Notes under the pieces: generated by a model
Seen by the model: only the letters and a program-made list of their open reading frames with translations
Told to the model about the DNA's origin: nothing
Databases searched by the model: none
Translations under genes and position numbers: made by a program
NCBI GenBank assembly: GCA_903813345.2
Contig: CAIIXF020000001.1
Location: 10,951,598-11,015,597, forward strand
Length of the DNA stretch: 64,000 nucleotides
Source of the DNA: Owenia fusiformis
Taxonomy: Eukaryota; Annelida; Polychaeta; Sabellida; Oweniidae
Direction: 5' to 3'
Shown here: positions 48,200-61,508 of the stretch, one piece after another
Layout of the letters: each line of letters begins with the position of its first letter
Numbering within the stretch: the first letter of the stretch is position 1

Positions 48200-50240
48200 T
48201 ATTACTCAGCAATTGCTGTTGGAGCTTTGTCCTCATACGTTTCTGCTTTTATGATAACTAGGTCTGGTTTATATCAAAGCATCTATGGCTTCCCAATTTG
48301 TAAATTACCCTGCACCCAATAAAATGCCAAATGATGATATATGAGACAATTTTTGCCAATATTTGAGAACATTTAAGAAATATTGCTTCTATAATGTCTA
48401 CAGTTTTGTCACATTGCAAAATATGTGAAATATTTTGATGACTATATATACATTACATTTATACTTGACACTTGGTGTTATTGCTGTCTACACATTATTA
48501 AATTCTGTGTGTAAAGTAGTAATATTAAAGAAATAAGAAGGACTAAGAGTGTAAATGTTGAAAGCAAACCTTTCACAAACAATGCCAAAGTATTTTCTGA
48601 AAAGAGAATTGAGATATAGAAATCATTCAGTGAAGATTAAGATACAGAAATGTACATCCAAATTGATTAGAAATAAAAAAGGTGGCATCCCTCCTTTAAT
48701 TTTTGCCAGATTATCTTCAAAATTATGATATTAGCTCAAAACCGTTGGACTTTTTAGAAAATAGGTATGACAATTGTGAGATTTAAAATATATTGTGAAA
48801 TTGTTACAACTTTTGTAAAATTTACTCTCAACTTGTCTCTATATCACCTATAATCCCTTTAAATATGCTTTAAACATATCCCTGCACAATATATAAAGAT
48901 TAACAGTGTTTCCTATAAGGATACTGCTAACAAAATGCATAATCACATTCTGATAAGATACAAGCTTGAAGGGCGTCAGGGATATTTGTCAGAATGTCAG
49001 AACAAATAAAATAAGCCCTTGAATTAAGACTGATCATATTTCTTAAAATCCTGATGTATTTGGGAATCATGTGGATTAGGTATTGCAAAAAGTAAGACAT
49101 CATGCAGTGAAAATCCTGATACTGGATAAGTTGGAATACAGTTTGATATTTTCATTAAGTTCCATTTATTTTTGAGTGGCAGAAGGCATGTACAATTTCC
49201 CCAAATTCAGTTATTAATATGGTTGAGCAGTTTCTGTATTTGACATTAATCAGATCTTGCTAGCACGAGGGATGATTGCAATGTTTAACAATTATTTTAA
49301 CATTTTTGCATTTCTATCAAGTAGTATGTAAGATTTGAGACAGTTTCCTATGCATGTATTGTTTAATAACTGGACTTTATGCAATTCTGATCTGAATCCT
49401 GAATGCACAAGAGTTACATTGACTAATTATTAGAGTTGCATTGACCTTTGATACAGCATTGACTTTGTTATCAAAGTTGTCTGAATGTATGGTTACATAA
49501 TCTAACATTTTATTTTGCATAGTAGCTGACCCTGTCTGCATTATTCCTTTAAACTGGGTATGGATTTTTCTTTTTGTAAATGGTAACTGGTATGACTACT
49601 CATTGTCTGATAGAAGTCACATGATAATGTAATGAATGGTATGATACAAATCTGGATACTTATAAATCATGATACCAGCAATGTTCTTGACTTTATAATG
49701 AAATACCATAGCCCAATATCAAGTCTACCTCCCCTGCATAGTTTAATTCAGATATGCTTATTTTGCAAAATTCTTTTGGAAGCCCGTCTGTGTTTCCCTT
49801 TTTACAGCTGAGTGTCCAAAGTACTAGTGGTCCCACACTGTCCCAAACATAATGTTTTCTTAGGGGGAGGGGGTGCTACAATATCACAACAAGCCATGTC
49901 TGGCACTTACCTGACAGTAATTGTATCAATCATTGTGTTCAAAACTTTCAAAAACGTTCAATCCCTGTTCAACATTAACACTATAATTCCAAATGCAAAA
50001 AATGAGAGCTAGACACAAGTAATTTGTATGCACTCAGTTAACATTATGTTTTTGACGTGTTATGTATATTGAGCAACCAAACTAAAAATATAGAGATAAA
50101 AATTCAAAAAATCAAATATTCAGAAGATTTCAGCAAAATATGATGGATTTTAGGTATGTTAACAATATTTTGCTGTATATACAAATGTTGAGACTTGGTA
50201 CTCATTGTATCACATAAATATGCAGTCGCTTTCTATATGG
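48200..50240. other. No gene seen
   Basis: AT-rich non-coding DNA; no conserved exon or clear repeat. Confidence 0.5.
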
Positions 50241-50246
50241 ACTCTT

Positions 50247-50600
50247 TTAAGACATTCCCGGTAGAAATAAGCCCATGAAATCAAAAAATAGTTGCAATGC
50301 AAACAACAAAACCATCATCAAAACAGCAACATTTATATCTTTGACCAATTCAAACAGCACTTTATCATGACAATTAAAAGTGGAAGTCACAATTAAGAAT
50401 TCAAGGACACTGGACGAAGGTAAATGACCAAAAGTTGAAATAGAACGAAGCAAGAAAAAACAAAATCGGTACAAGAAAAACAAACCCCATGTATCCTAAA
50501 ACTGTATGGTCTAACATGAAAAGAAACAATGTCTAATATAACACCAGAACACCAAGGGACAGTTCATTCATACTGAAGACATTACAATACATGTTGAAGT
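50247..50600 (-). repeat. Dispersed repeat (TGTCCCTTGG family), minus orientation
   Basis: Reverse-strand words TGTCCCTTGGTGTTCTGGT, TTAGACATTGTTTCTTTTCA, GGGGTTTGTTTTTCTTG and TTTTGGTCATTTACCTTCG match the copy at 20640-20945 in order. The 78-codon minus-strand frame here lies wholly within the repeat. Confidence 0.75.
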
Positions 50601-51859
50601 AAAAATTAGAAATAGCAAATACTCATAACATCAAAAATAGTTGTAGATACAAGTACACAATATAGAGCATTCGGTTTCAAATGATGTGGGAGAGACAAAC
50701 TCCAGTCTCAATGTCCATGGGCATTTCAAAAGTGTTTCAACATATTCAATAGTATTCATCAATATCCATTGAAAAGCAAGCTTGCATTCACACTCCCATT
50801 GTTTGTTAACATTTTTCATTCAGTTTAAAATATACATATTTTTTATTTTATATATATGTATGACATTTTAGATCAGTTGGTATAATTGATTGCTGCATTA
50901 TCTGCAAAAATATTATTGAAATCCATCCATTATCAAAAAATAATAGCAAAATAATAAATAAGGACACTCTTTTGGCATATCCTGTATATTTGTGTATGTT
51001 CCCTTGATCTGCTCAGTTGCTAATTGGAGAGAACATAACAATTCATGTTGGTGCAATTAATTTATTTTAATATAGAATAATAATTCATATCAATGGCATA
51101 TCCTGTATTTTTGTACAAATCATTCCTACATTTTTAGATCACTGATATAGCATAGCTTAAATCCTATCAGAAGAAAACACTTTCATTGGTATTTTTCCCC
51201 ATGACTTGTTTGATTATTTCTTAATAATTTTACTGTCTCGGGATATCAGCATCCTATCATGATGATATTGTAGACACTATACTTGACCATGAGGGACCAT
51301 TTTATGAGAACACTCAATAACACACATAACACTTGGCTGCAACATTTTTATCATGCTTTATATTTGGATAACAAAGTAGAAATGTTAATATAAAAACAGG
51401 TTCATCCGGTGTTATGACATTGTTTATATACATAGGTTAGTTTATCAGTTATCCCAACCTACTGAATAAGAAGATTGAAATAACCCTGTAGCAATACTCA
51501 ATGGAATCGTGTCTGCTCTTACATTCAACTTTGTATGTTTTGAGCTTTGAATAATACATTTCTCATGTTTATATTCGCCTTATCTTTGTCTAGCAAAGGA
51601 GCCACTTACAAAAGGTTTGATGTAAGGAAAGTGTTTCTGTCATTTTGCTTTGTGATTTGGGTCTGTTATTCTCGTGAGATGATGATTCCCTTTCCTTTGA
51701 ACATACATTAATTTATCTATTTGGCTAGACATGTTAAGTTGTATTCAATGCTTTACTTTGTAGCCATTGATCATATCAGATACTTCTACTTGAAGGCTCA
51801 TTCATTAATTGGCTTGCTAATGAATGATGTAAATACTAAGAGCTGTTCTAAGCTAATGA

Positions 51860-52335
51860 ATGATTGATTTGTTTGGTTTGTTGATTGAATCAAGGGGCAA
51901 GTGATATGTTTAATACTTATGCTTTACCAACAATTTATTAAAACAGTATTTCTTACTTGATGACCAGTATCATACCAATATTCATATTTTACTTTTACGT
52001 TTATGGTAAAGGATAGGTGGGTTTGTTTTGGTTTGTTGATTAAATCAAGGGGCAAGTGATATCTTTAATACTTATGCTTTACCAACAAATAATTAAAACA
52101 GTATTTCATACTTGATGACCAGTATCATACCAATATCCATATATATATATATTAGTTTATGGTAAAGGATGGTGGGGTTTGTTTAGTTTGTTGATTAAAT
52201 GAAGGGGCAAGTGATATGTTCAATACATATGCTTTACCAACAATTTGTAAAAACAGTATTTCATACCTGATGACTAGTATCATACCAAAATCCATACTTT
52301 ACTTTTACCTTTATGGTAAGGGATGGTGGGATGCA
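51860..52335. repeat. Tandem repeat, 155-bp unit, three copies
   Basis: GGGGCAAGTGATAT recurs at 51894, 52049 and 52204, each followed by ATGCTTTACCAACAA, AAACAGTATTTC and GATGACCAGTATCATACC. The copies differ by few changes, so the array is fairly young. Confidence 0.92.
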
Positions 52336-53465
52336 GTTTATGTGGACTTAAATCAGCTATGGTTCTCTCAATGACATGTTGACATTTATGTTCAGTTCAG
52401 AACATGGCTGCTACATTATGATCAGATGTTGACCTTGTTGACACTCTAATGGATTCTAAGTATCTTGCTTGTATACTGGTACCCACAGCAATTTGTGATG
52501 TCAGAGTGTAGGAATTATTTTCTTTTTTAGTTGAATGCTCAGCTTGAATGAAATGTCCATGTGGAGTGTAATGTTGGAAACCACTATGTTTTAACATTTG
52601 TATGTTGTATGTATCATTAAAGCCATGAGATGACTGCAATGCAAATGGGGTCCATCCCCATATCCATTATGATTGTGTTTTGGACTGAAGTTTAATTTTT
52701 GAACAGATTTTGGCTGTGTGTTTTGTTGTTTACATTGAAATATTAATGGATTTTTGACAGACATACATCTTCTTTTTATATGGTTTTGATTTTGCTTTGC
52801 ATTTGTTCCATTTTTTCATTTAACAATTCTGCAAGTTATTTTCTCCATTTTTAATTTTCACTACTGTAATGACTATCACATTTTTTTTAATTAGATTTTC
52901 AAACACATCTCTTGGATTAACCATTTTTTCTCTTTTAGCCTTTCACAACATATGTGTCTCGGGAATGCTTCTAGCTATTAATACTGATTTGCATTTCATA
53001 GTGACTGTAGTAATTTTATTTTGCAATTGCAAAGGGACTTTTCTAGGTTAGGCTGATAAGCAATGTCATTTTGTTTGACATGATTGATGCAAATGATATT
53101 GGAGTGGTTCTCCATATAGTCAATTACCTGTCTTTAGCTTCCACGACCATATTTGTATAGTAGGAAATAAGATGAGAAAAGTAATCAAATCCATAATTTA
53201 ATTTAAGTGTAGAGAACACATCTTGGTTCATTTGCCACGTGAAAAGCTGATGGAAATGAAATCCCAAGACTTTGAACGAGCAACCTATTGATAAAACATA
53301 GTGAATAGTTTTAAAGAGTTTTCAATAAGTTGTTGAGCGTAGGCAAGGCTGTGGGATCTAATCAAACTAAACATTTATATATGTTTATATCAATGGAATT
53401 TTCAACTATGTCTGCCTTAATAAACATTGTAAAATATCAAGCAAAGCAGGCAAGTACATATTAAC

Positions 53466-53525
53466 TAGTGGGTTCTGTAACAATTATTGGTCTTTATTAC
53501 CTTTACCACTTGTGTGTACATATTT
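53466..53525 (+). repeat. Fragment of the TGTCCCTTGG family
   Basis: GGGTTCTGTAACAATTATTG, GTCTTTATTACCTTTACCAC and TTGTG parallel the 3' part of the copies at 20800 and 41860. Confidence 0.5.
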
Positions 53526-54889
53526 TTGAAATATTACATCATTCAAATTATTTATTTACTTTGGAATTGCCTTAGGATGCCATATTATTATACATTGTAT
53601 CACTGATTGGATTATGCTCATTAATGAAATATTAAGCATTGTGATAAATTGGATCACACTTTGGTTTGCTGATGTTAGCCATTTTGTTTTTATTTCGTAA
53701 ATATTTCACGAGATCGATTTTATCAGTTTACTATAAATATCTGTTTGGAGCCTCGGGGTCACATTGTTATGCTTCGGTTGCACAGTTATTGATAAAAGTG
53801 GTCCCAGCTGGTTCATTGTTGATTGCCTGATTCAGAAGAGTGTTCCTCTCTGCATGAGTTGTATGTAAATGATGTTAAAGGATATGAGAGAATATGCAAT
53901 GATCCCATTTAACTAGATTCTTTTGTGTTCTGATACTACAGAATTTAAGGATCGCATCAAAGCTTTGAAAACAATTAAAGCCTGGAAATATTCACATAAT
54001 AGATTCTTTAATCTTCCTACGAGTTTTTCAAAACTGCAACCTTAGCTTTGTGTTCATACAGCATAATATGTTGATTTAAGCTTTATCAATCAATCACTCA
54101 GTATTGGGTGAAATGCCCAGACACATTTGATTTGGTTGTATGAAATATTGAAAAGCAATGGAATAGATATTGGTTAGGTTACCCTAACCATTGTGTAGCA
54201 AAGCATGTAGAACATGAAATTGTCATGTTTTCCAGAAAAATCAGAATCTTGTCCCATCTGAACTCTACCCTGTGAATGAACCCACAAAGAGGTGATACAT
54301 ACATGCCAGATAGAGATATTGTGTACTACTGAAATGTGCCCAAATCTTCTAGCTAATCAGCATTGATTTGGCCTCTATGTATTGTAAAGCCCAGAGATTG
54401 CTGCCACCAACTAACACCATTAGCGTTTCCATAATCCACTTATTCCAAGAGTAACTGCATTATCCCACAGATTCTCTGGCAAAGTGAGGACTGTACGTCA
54501 AAGATGTCCCAATGATGTCTCAGCTTGTGTTTTAATTTATCTGCTACTTTAGCTAGGACTTTTAGACAGTATATTTGATTAATATTATATTGACTTTGAA
54601 ATAGCCAGGGTTCTTAAATAATTTATATAACCACAGGATCCAGCTTTTAAAGTGCATTACATTTTTTTACTTAAAACCAAAAGATAAATGTCTATTGCTT
54701 GAAATTATTTTACAGTAAAGTAGTGTTTTCTCTTGAGGATTACTTAAGACATTAGATTTTAAGAAATAATGAACATTAAAACGGAAATAATTTATTTTCA
54801 TTAAATTATTCTTTGTGGACTTCAGAATATGAATATTGTGTCATTCAGATTATATTTCTCTACTTTATAGGTACTATGAGGTAGGATAC

Positions 54890-55275
54890 CTTATTATCCC
54901 ACCGAACGAAGTTCGAGGGGGATATAGAAAAGCTGTCCATCTGTCTGTAACCTTTGATAACTCAAATACCAGTTGATCGAGTTGGTTCAAATTCTATATG
55001 CTGATGCCTAAAGACCAAGATGGCCACTGAATTTCAATATGGCCACCATTTTTCGTAAAAAAACGTAATCATTGATAACTCAAATACCAGTGGATGGATT
55101 TGGTTCCAATTTCATATGCTGATGTTTAGGGAAAAAGGAGATCTGCTTCAGAAGAAATTCCAAAGGCGCTTGCGTTAGCTGAATTTCAAAAGAACTGCAA
55201 TTTTTCATAAAAAAAGGTAATCTTTGATAACTCAAATACAGTTGGACGGATTTACCTAAAATTTTATATACACTG
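54890..55275 (+). mobile_element. TTATCCCACC-type element, copy 2, with tandem core
   Basis: Starts with TTATCCCACCGAACG, a small GAACGAAGTTC palindrome and GGGGGATATAGAAA, then CTGTCCATCTGTCTGTAACC. The core TTGATAACTCAAATACCAG (or a close variant) appears near 54954, 55072 and 55224, with TATATGCTGATG and AAGATGGCCACTG segments between. It abuts the Tc1-like remnant. Confidence 0.75.
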
Positions 55276-55576
55276 TTGCTCATAAATATGGAATATTAGA
55301 TTTGGCAGCTCAGAATTCAAGTTTTGGAGTAAGAGAACATTTATTTTGAGTCGGTTCAGATATTTATTTTCTAGGCAAATCGTAATCACATATTTCATCT
55401 ACAAATTAACATTTTTTAGATAAAAAATATTCACATTTAAGTTCAGAAAATTACTATTATCAAAACAGGGGTAGGCTAAGAATTTTTGCATTTTCAAAAC
55501 ACCCAATCCAAATCGTCGTGTAAAACAGATCAAACAAAATAAATATCTGGTCATGAAGATTGAAGTGTCCTCTATC

Positions 55577-55949
55577 TAATGATAGCACTAATATGCCTTA
55601 TGTCCTCTTTGTGCTGCAATCTGAGCATCAACCCTATTGGACCAACATTGAATGAAACATCTGACCTTTCTAAGTGAAATAAGGCCCCATTCTTCAATCT
55701 GGGCAGTGCGTAACGTGTCTAAATTTTGAGGTGGGGGTCCAAGTCACGAATCTCATTACCAAGGTCGTCCCACATTTGCTCTGCATTAGCCTGATTGGCT
55801 GACTTTTGTGCCCATGGTAGCTGGTCCACATTGCCTGCCCTGATGTAATCCAACACGATGCCAATAGCATATGCAACATCATGATCATTCTGCAGTAGAA
55901 TGTTGCCCCAAAACACTTTGTTTACATGTGGTACTTGATGGAGGTCCAA
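55577..55949 (-). pseudogene. Tc1/mariner transposase, C-terminal remnant
   Basis: On the minus strand the translation gives a segment ending DQLPWAQKSANQANAEQMWD, which aligns with the LPWPARSPDLNPIEHLWD region of Tc1-type DDE transposases. After a frameshift near 55723 it continues RTAQIEEWGLISLRKVRCF and AQRGHKAY, the usual C-terminal end. The catalytic region is damaged (the SPDLNP aspartate is lost, the following Glu kept). There is no N-terminal DNA-binding part, so this is a fossil. A possible element end (CACTGTTGCTCATAAATATG) is at about 55270. Confidence 0.8.
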
Positions 55950-56721
55950 AAGGTCAATTTACTCTGATATTATGTTTAGTTGTCATTTCACTTTTCGGTT
56001 GTGTGTAATTTTTAATGTGTGCCATTATAAAGCATTTACTTTCACCACAACAATATTCAGTAATTGTATTGAACTATGAAGGGGAGAGAAGCAATCTTTT
56101 GTGAGATGAAGACATTTTCAAAGCATCTTTAAACCAAAAATCACTTTGGATTCAGGGAATTCTGCGATAGTCAATCAATTCTAAATGAAAGCTAATCACA
56201 TGGAGACCCTATGGGGTAGAATATTGAAGAAACTAATCTAATCCCCATCTGATCCAACCGTCACAAGCAATTGATGACTTTACTTGAAGATACATCAGAG
56301 ACAAAATTCTCAAGTGTGCTACTAAGGGCATTGGTATTGTCCACTAAAGACATTCTCTAAGTGCATGTTTGTCTTGTATTCTCCATGAGTAGACAAGCCT
56401 GATGAATTACAATCCACATATTATTGCATTACCTAAATGAAATGGCAGTTAGGATTAGTCTACAGTGTACCTACATTAGAGAGCCCCAGCAGGTAACCCA
56501 GTGGGAACCCTACTTAGATCAATGGCTCTGATTAGTGTAAGTGTTCGATTAAAAAATGCCTATGGCAATCAGATAAACCACACAGACAGGACAGAGCTGG
56601 CCAACTTAAAAGAAAAATACATTACACTTTTCTGATCAGTTTACCATAATCAATTCAACATTATTTGGTATCAGAAGCCAGTATATTTCATTATTGGAAT
56701 TCCAGTAAACTAGTTAGGATC

Positions 56722-56790
56722 TTAAAGGCCCCACATAAAGTAGTAGTCTTACCCAATGTTTTCAAAATGTGATCTGTGAAACTTGTTTAT
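56722..56790 (+). repeat. End of the 17394-18230 element family
   Basis: TTAAAGGCCCCACATAAAG followed by TAGTCTTACCCAATGTTTTC and GTGAAAC matches in inverse orientation the right end of the intronic element at 18150-18230. The rest is too diverged to bound. Confidence 0.65.
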
Positions 56791-57688
56791 CTTATATGGA
56801 AAAGTTGTTTTTGAACGACTTTTATTTGAGATATTGTTAATTTTTTGACCAAATGAAAATCTACTGCTGAGTTCTATGAGAACTAAATCAGAGGATTGGT
56901 TATATTATCATATTATATTATCAGCTAAAATTGAAAAGACACCATTAGGGTTCATTGTGCAAAATGTAATAATCTTTATGTTAACAATGAAATGAATTGG
57001 TATTTCGTTGTTATTGTTAATGTATCTCATGTCATATTTATTGATGGAAAATGAAACAAGCAATTTATAATGTTACTCTGATATGATTATGTTTTGTCAT
57101 TTAAAGCTGTCAATAAACTTGGCTTGGAGCAAATTAATTGGAATGGCACTAGAAATGTTCATCTAAAAAGAAGCATTGCCCTCAAATGTATATATGTTGT
57201 AATATTGCGATATTGTCGTTATTTCTAAGATCGAAATGGTTGTTCTATGTGGCATAATAGCAATATCAAATACTTTTCATCAAAAATGGATTTTTCCACC
57301 ATTAAAGCATAAACGTCTTAACCTCAGTAGGAAGTTTATGGGGATTATGTCAACGACCTTTGGGTTCTTTTTAAACCTCAATAATAACAATAAAATGGTT
57401 ATTTCTGATTCCTTAAAAAGGAATGTAATTTCAAACCCAACTGTTCAATTTCTTCATTGTATCCTGAACCCTCATTACCAAACAATACTAACCTCCCACC
57501 ATATCAGAGGACTTCACTGTTTTAATGTTCTTTTACTGTTCAATTGTCAGTTGTAGCTTTCTAGGCCTTTTATAAAAAATATGACCTGTGAAATGAATGC
57601 TATCTTTGTTGACTACATACAATTTGAAAATAATTTTGGCTTTGTATAAAAAACCTCCTACCTCATACCCACCTACCCACCTACGTGG

Positions 57689-58070
57689 AACATGATACAG
57701 TCATTGAAGGGTTCAATTTTAAAGATTATTTAATCTCAAAATAGCTCAAATTATTAACATTTCTACAATTAGGGCTTTATTTTATGACTAGACAGATGAC
57801 AGATCCATAAATAAAAACAAATGGATGCATTTTAATGTGTAATGACCCCAGGGGAATGAATAACTAACGACCACGAGCATAGGTCCAACAAGCCAAAGAA
57901 AGAAATTGAAAGAAATTCGATGCCCCGAGTGGGAATCAAACCCAGCTGGGATGTAGTAACAACTTGCTATCAAGGGTCGTTACAAATGCATCTATAATTC
58001 ATCATAAACTAAAATTTAATAAACTTTAAAAGATCTTTAAAATTGAACCCTTCAAAGACTGTATCATGTT
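57689..58070. mobile_element. Element with 38-bp terminal inverted repeats enclosing a tRNA-like sequence
   Basis: AACATGATACAGTCATTGAA...AAAGAT at 57689-57726 is matched in inverse at 58033-58070 with one difference in 38. Between them, on the minus strand (about 57918-57980), TAGCAAGTTG and GGTTTGATTCCC resemble an A and a B box. No protein frame. Length 382 bp. Confidence 0.85.
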
Positions 58071-58203
58071 AACCCCCTGGCCAAGAATTCTTTCAAAATC
58101 GTGCAGTTTTTCACCATTCTGAACACTTTTCAAATGATTTTGATTTTGGCCAATTTTGGCCAAAATTGTTAAAAGTGAACCCCCCTGGAATTTTTAAAAC
58201 GTG

Positions 58204-58217
58204 CCCCCCCCCCCCCC
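58204..58217. repeat. Poly-C run (14)
   Basis: Fourteen consecutive C, unusual in this AT-rich window; preceded by GGCCAATTTTGGCC, a perfect palindrome at about 58148. Confidence 0.9.
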
Positions 58218-59096
58218 TCTTAGCAAAAGCTGGCTACAGGTCTGTACTTTTTGGGATGAATTAACTGTTTTCTTCATCTTATATGTATATTTGCAACTGT
58301 ATTAATGGAAGTGTTAAGTCTTAAGTCTAATTGACTCTATGTTTCACTTTTGATTGATATTTATGGATTTTAGGATATTATGATTCTATTTTACTCTTAA
58401 GAAGGAAATATGAAGAAATGTCTGATTGACTCTTTCATTTATTTCCGATGGATATTTATGAATTCGACTCTATCTCAGGAAATATGAGGGAACTATGATG
58501 TTTTCATTTTGATGGATATTTATGACTTTTAGGAAATTATAAGTAAATCATTTTGATATTCATCTATTTTGATTGTTGGATCTTATTGATTGTCACTTGA
58601 AATTATATTTTAAACTCATCCCTTGAGCTTTCTGATTGATAAAAAAAATCTGACAGAAAATAAGCAATAAGACACTTATATTTAATAAGGCTTTTTGACT
58701 TATAATAGAGCTGCATTAGAAAGCAGCTCATTGAGCATCGTTATTATCAGGGAATGAATCGTCTGCAAGAAAGCTATTTAAAAATGGATCATTAAATAAT
58801 GTATGGATCTTTATATGATATGTTAAATTGCCAATGGGCTTTGAGAAATAATTGCATATAAAGATCAACTTATTTTCAGATAATGAGAATATTTATATTA
58901 AATTGCAATTAATTGATCAATCTGCAAGAGCCCTTTAAGACATCTGCATTCTGATTATGATTTTATATGTAATTGCCAGACACAGGTAGAATTTTTTTAT
59001 TTACCTTCTATTTTGTATTCTATGAGTATTACATACTGTATGTATTAACATTACATATATATTTAGCTCACATGCGTGTGCTATTGTTATCGGCCT

Positions 59097-59175
59097 CTTG
59101 TCTGTCTGTTCATCTGTCTGTTCATCTGTCTGTTCATCTGTCTGTTCATCCGTCTGTCTTTCTGTTCATCTGTAA
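59097..59175. repeat. Minisatellite, 12-bp unit
   Basis: TCTGTCTGTTCA is repeated about five times with small changes. It looks like the microsatellite part of a GTCC/GTCT-type element whose core is not present. Ser/His/Val and Met/Asn/Arg open frames across it are artefacts. Confidence 0.9.
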
Positions 59176-59279
59176 ACACATTGATATCTGATTCAAAATC
59201 CTCCATGTTATTGTTAAGGACTCTGTAAGGTCTTCCCAGGTCTCCAGAGGACTCAAAATTATGAAAAAGACCTGTCAAA

Positions 59280-61330
59280 ACACATTTTAGGGTACTTTCA
59301 TTTTAGACTATTGATTCCTGAATAGGCTTTCAATATCAAAGTGTTGTTTTTATATTTTTATGGATGTTTCATTATATTTGCCCTTGATTGTAACATTGGA
59401 TTATTTTTTTCTGACACCCAGAAAACAGTTAATTTTTCTTGTAGGGTGGTAAATACATCTCACAAATGTCATAAATAATCTCGTAAAGGTACATCATAAC
59501 AGGTGCTTTGAGTGGCTGCATGTTTTAAGACACAACATATCTGTATCAGGTGTTATCCAAATTCTAAACTGGTAAGTAAATCTTATTGCAATGCTAATGC
59601 TTATTAAATAATAAGTTATCTGGACTCAGGAAGACTGTGGTGAATGCTTGCCATGCATCAACAAACTGGCAGCTCGTACTACATGTATCATATTTGGCTC
59701 CATACTAAATGTTTAAATGTGTCGATGAGTTATTCCCTCAGATCTTTAATCAACTAATAAATGCACCTGTGTCATTATAAATTATGTACCTTCATGTTAT
59801 GATAAAGTAAGGTAAAGATCATAATGTAATTATATGTTTTCACCTTGTTTTGCAGTTTATGTTGGGAGGGTATCCTTATATCTGACAGAGTTATCATTAA
59901 CAGGTGTATATTGATAGACTTGGTTCATTAAAACACATATTTCTGGTTGAGGTCACACTGCGTTAACATGCCCCCTAAATTCAGCAGTTCACATAGCAGA
60001 GGGCTGCCAGGTAATAGTGTTTTGCAAAATATTTAGAAATACAAGGAACTATTGCATGTATGTACATGGCTCATATTTGGCTGAAATTTTACTCTGTACC
60101 AACAATCTTGAATGACATCATTAATAACAACATTATTAGATCAATGGGATTTTTGACTTGTTTGAATGTTGCTAATGTGTTTTGTTTCTTTAAGTTCATA
60201 GAGGTTTTCAGAGTTGGCTCTGACATCATTTATTTTTGGAGATTTTGTAACACATATTTTCCTGGCTCCAATATTGCCCTTTACAGTTGTATATTGTAAA
60301 TTGTAAGATGAATAAGTAAAACAGTTCTGTCTGTTACTGTGATTATGGCTTGGGAGCATATACTCAATTATTTTACCATTTAACCAAGTGCCAATACTGT
60401 ATACTGTTTAAACTAGTTAATTTAAAAACGGAAATAGGGTTAATCAAATAAAAAATATAAAAAATATCATTGGGAACTGGCAATAAATCTATAAAATAAA
60501 ATGAAACATTCATGAAATATTTGAAATGTGATACAAGAATACAGGACTTTAGTTTCTCCTGGTAATGAACAATCGGAAAACCAATAATAAAGTGTCGCTA
60601 TTGTTATCCTACAATTGTTTTTTCTCTCATTGACAGGTGAGCCAATCAATAATATAAAAATACAATTATCTTAGCAGCTATAAAATAATGATCTATTTCT
60701 GTTTGTCTGAACCAAAATAGTCTACGATTTGATTAAAAAGTACCTTGTCAAGTTTCTTTATCCATTTGCAAATTTCCAAAAACAAGCCATTGACCAAGAT
60801 GACCTGATATTAGAGAGAAAGTCCAAAAATGAAACATTCTCATAAAACCTGTCAATCAAAATTCAATTCCTGGTCAAATTTCAATATGCCAAATAAAGTG
60901 TTATTTTGATAAGCAACTTTAATTGTTGATTCCAGCTCACGTGTATATCACTGAAATGCACGAACATTTTTGCATTAATTTGTCAAATGATTTGCTGACG
61001 AAGGTAATACCTAAAATATTAATTGTTATCAGGTCTTGAAATTACTTCAATTCACAATAAAAAATAATAGTATATAACAACATCATGGGGTTTCGTTTCA
61101 TAATTTTGAAGGGATATGTACAATGCACATGTTCAGCCTAAATCAGACATTGTGCAAAAATACCCAAAGTATTAGCACAATAGCACATGAAAGCTTAAGA
61201 AGTAATTAGCACTGTATTATCTATTCTAGCTGGAGCTAGACTTCACAGGAAACTGCACAGCATTTGATTGGAGCCCATTGGTGTTAAGTTAGAAAGTCTG
61301 TAAATGTTCTTTTAAAGTTTCAGTATCCTA
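59280..61330. other. No gene seen
   Basis: AT-rich non-coding DNA with overlapping short frames on both strands but no domain, splice pattern or clear repeat. Confidence 0.5.
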
Positions 61331-61333
61331 ATA

Positions 61334-61508
61334 GTACTGTACTCCTGGTAAATTTCGACGCTATAAAATTTCGCGATTTTTCAAAATTGCAATTTCAACG
61401 CTATAAAATTTCGCGGATTTAAGTTGATGACATAAATGTTCGCGATCTTACTACATTAGCGAACAAAGCGAAATTAAATCGTACGCGAACAATACCCGGA
61501 GTACAGTA
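61334..61508. mobile_element. CpG-rich terminal-inverted-repeat element, ~175 bp
   Basis: TACTGTACTCCTGGTA at the left is matched in inverse by TACCCGGAGTACAGTA at the right. Inside, ACGCTATAAAATTTCGCG occurs twice and TTCGCG-type words recur. CpG is dense compared with its surroundings. No coding capacity. Confidence 0.75.

Noticed and set aside
50247-50483. 78-codon minus-strand frame with hydrophobic segments
   Set aside because: Lies inside a dispersed repeat with non-coding copies elsewhere in the window.
57236-57556. 106-codon plus-strand frame
   Set aside because: Longest frame in its region, but low-complexity, no domain, no splice partner; probably chance in AT-rich DNA.
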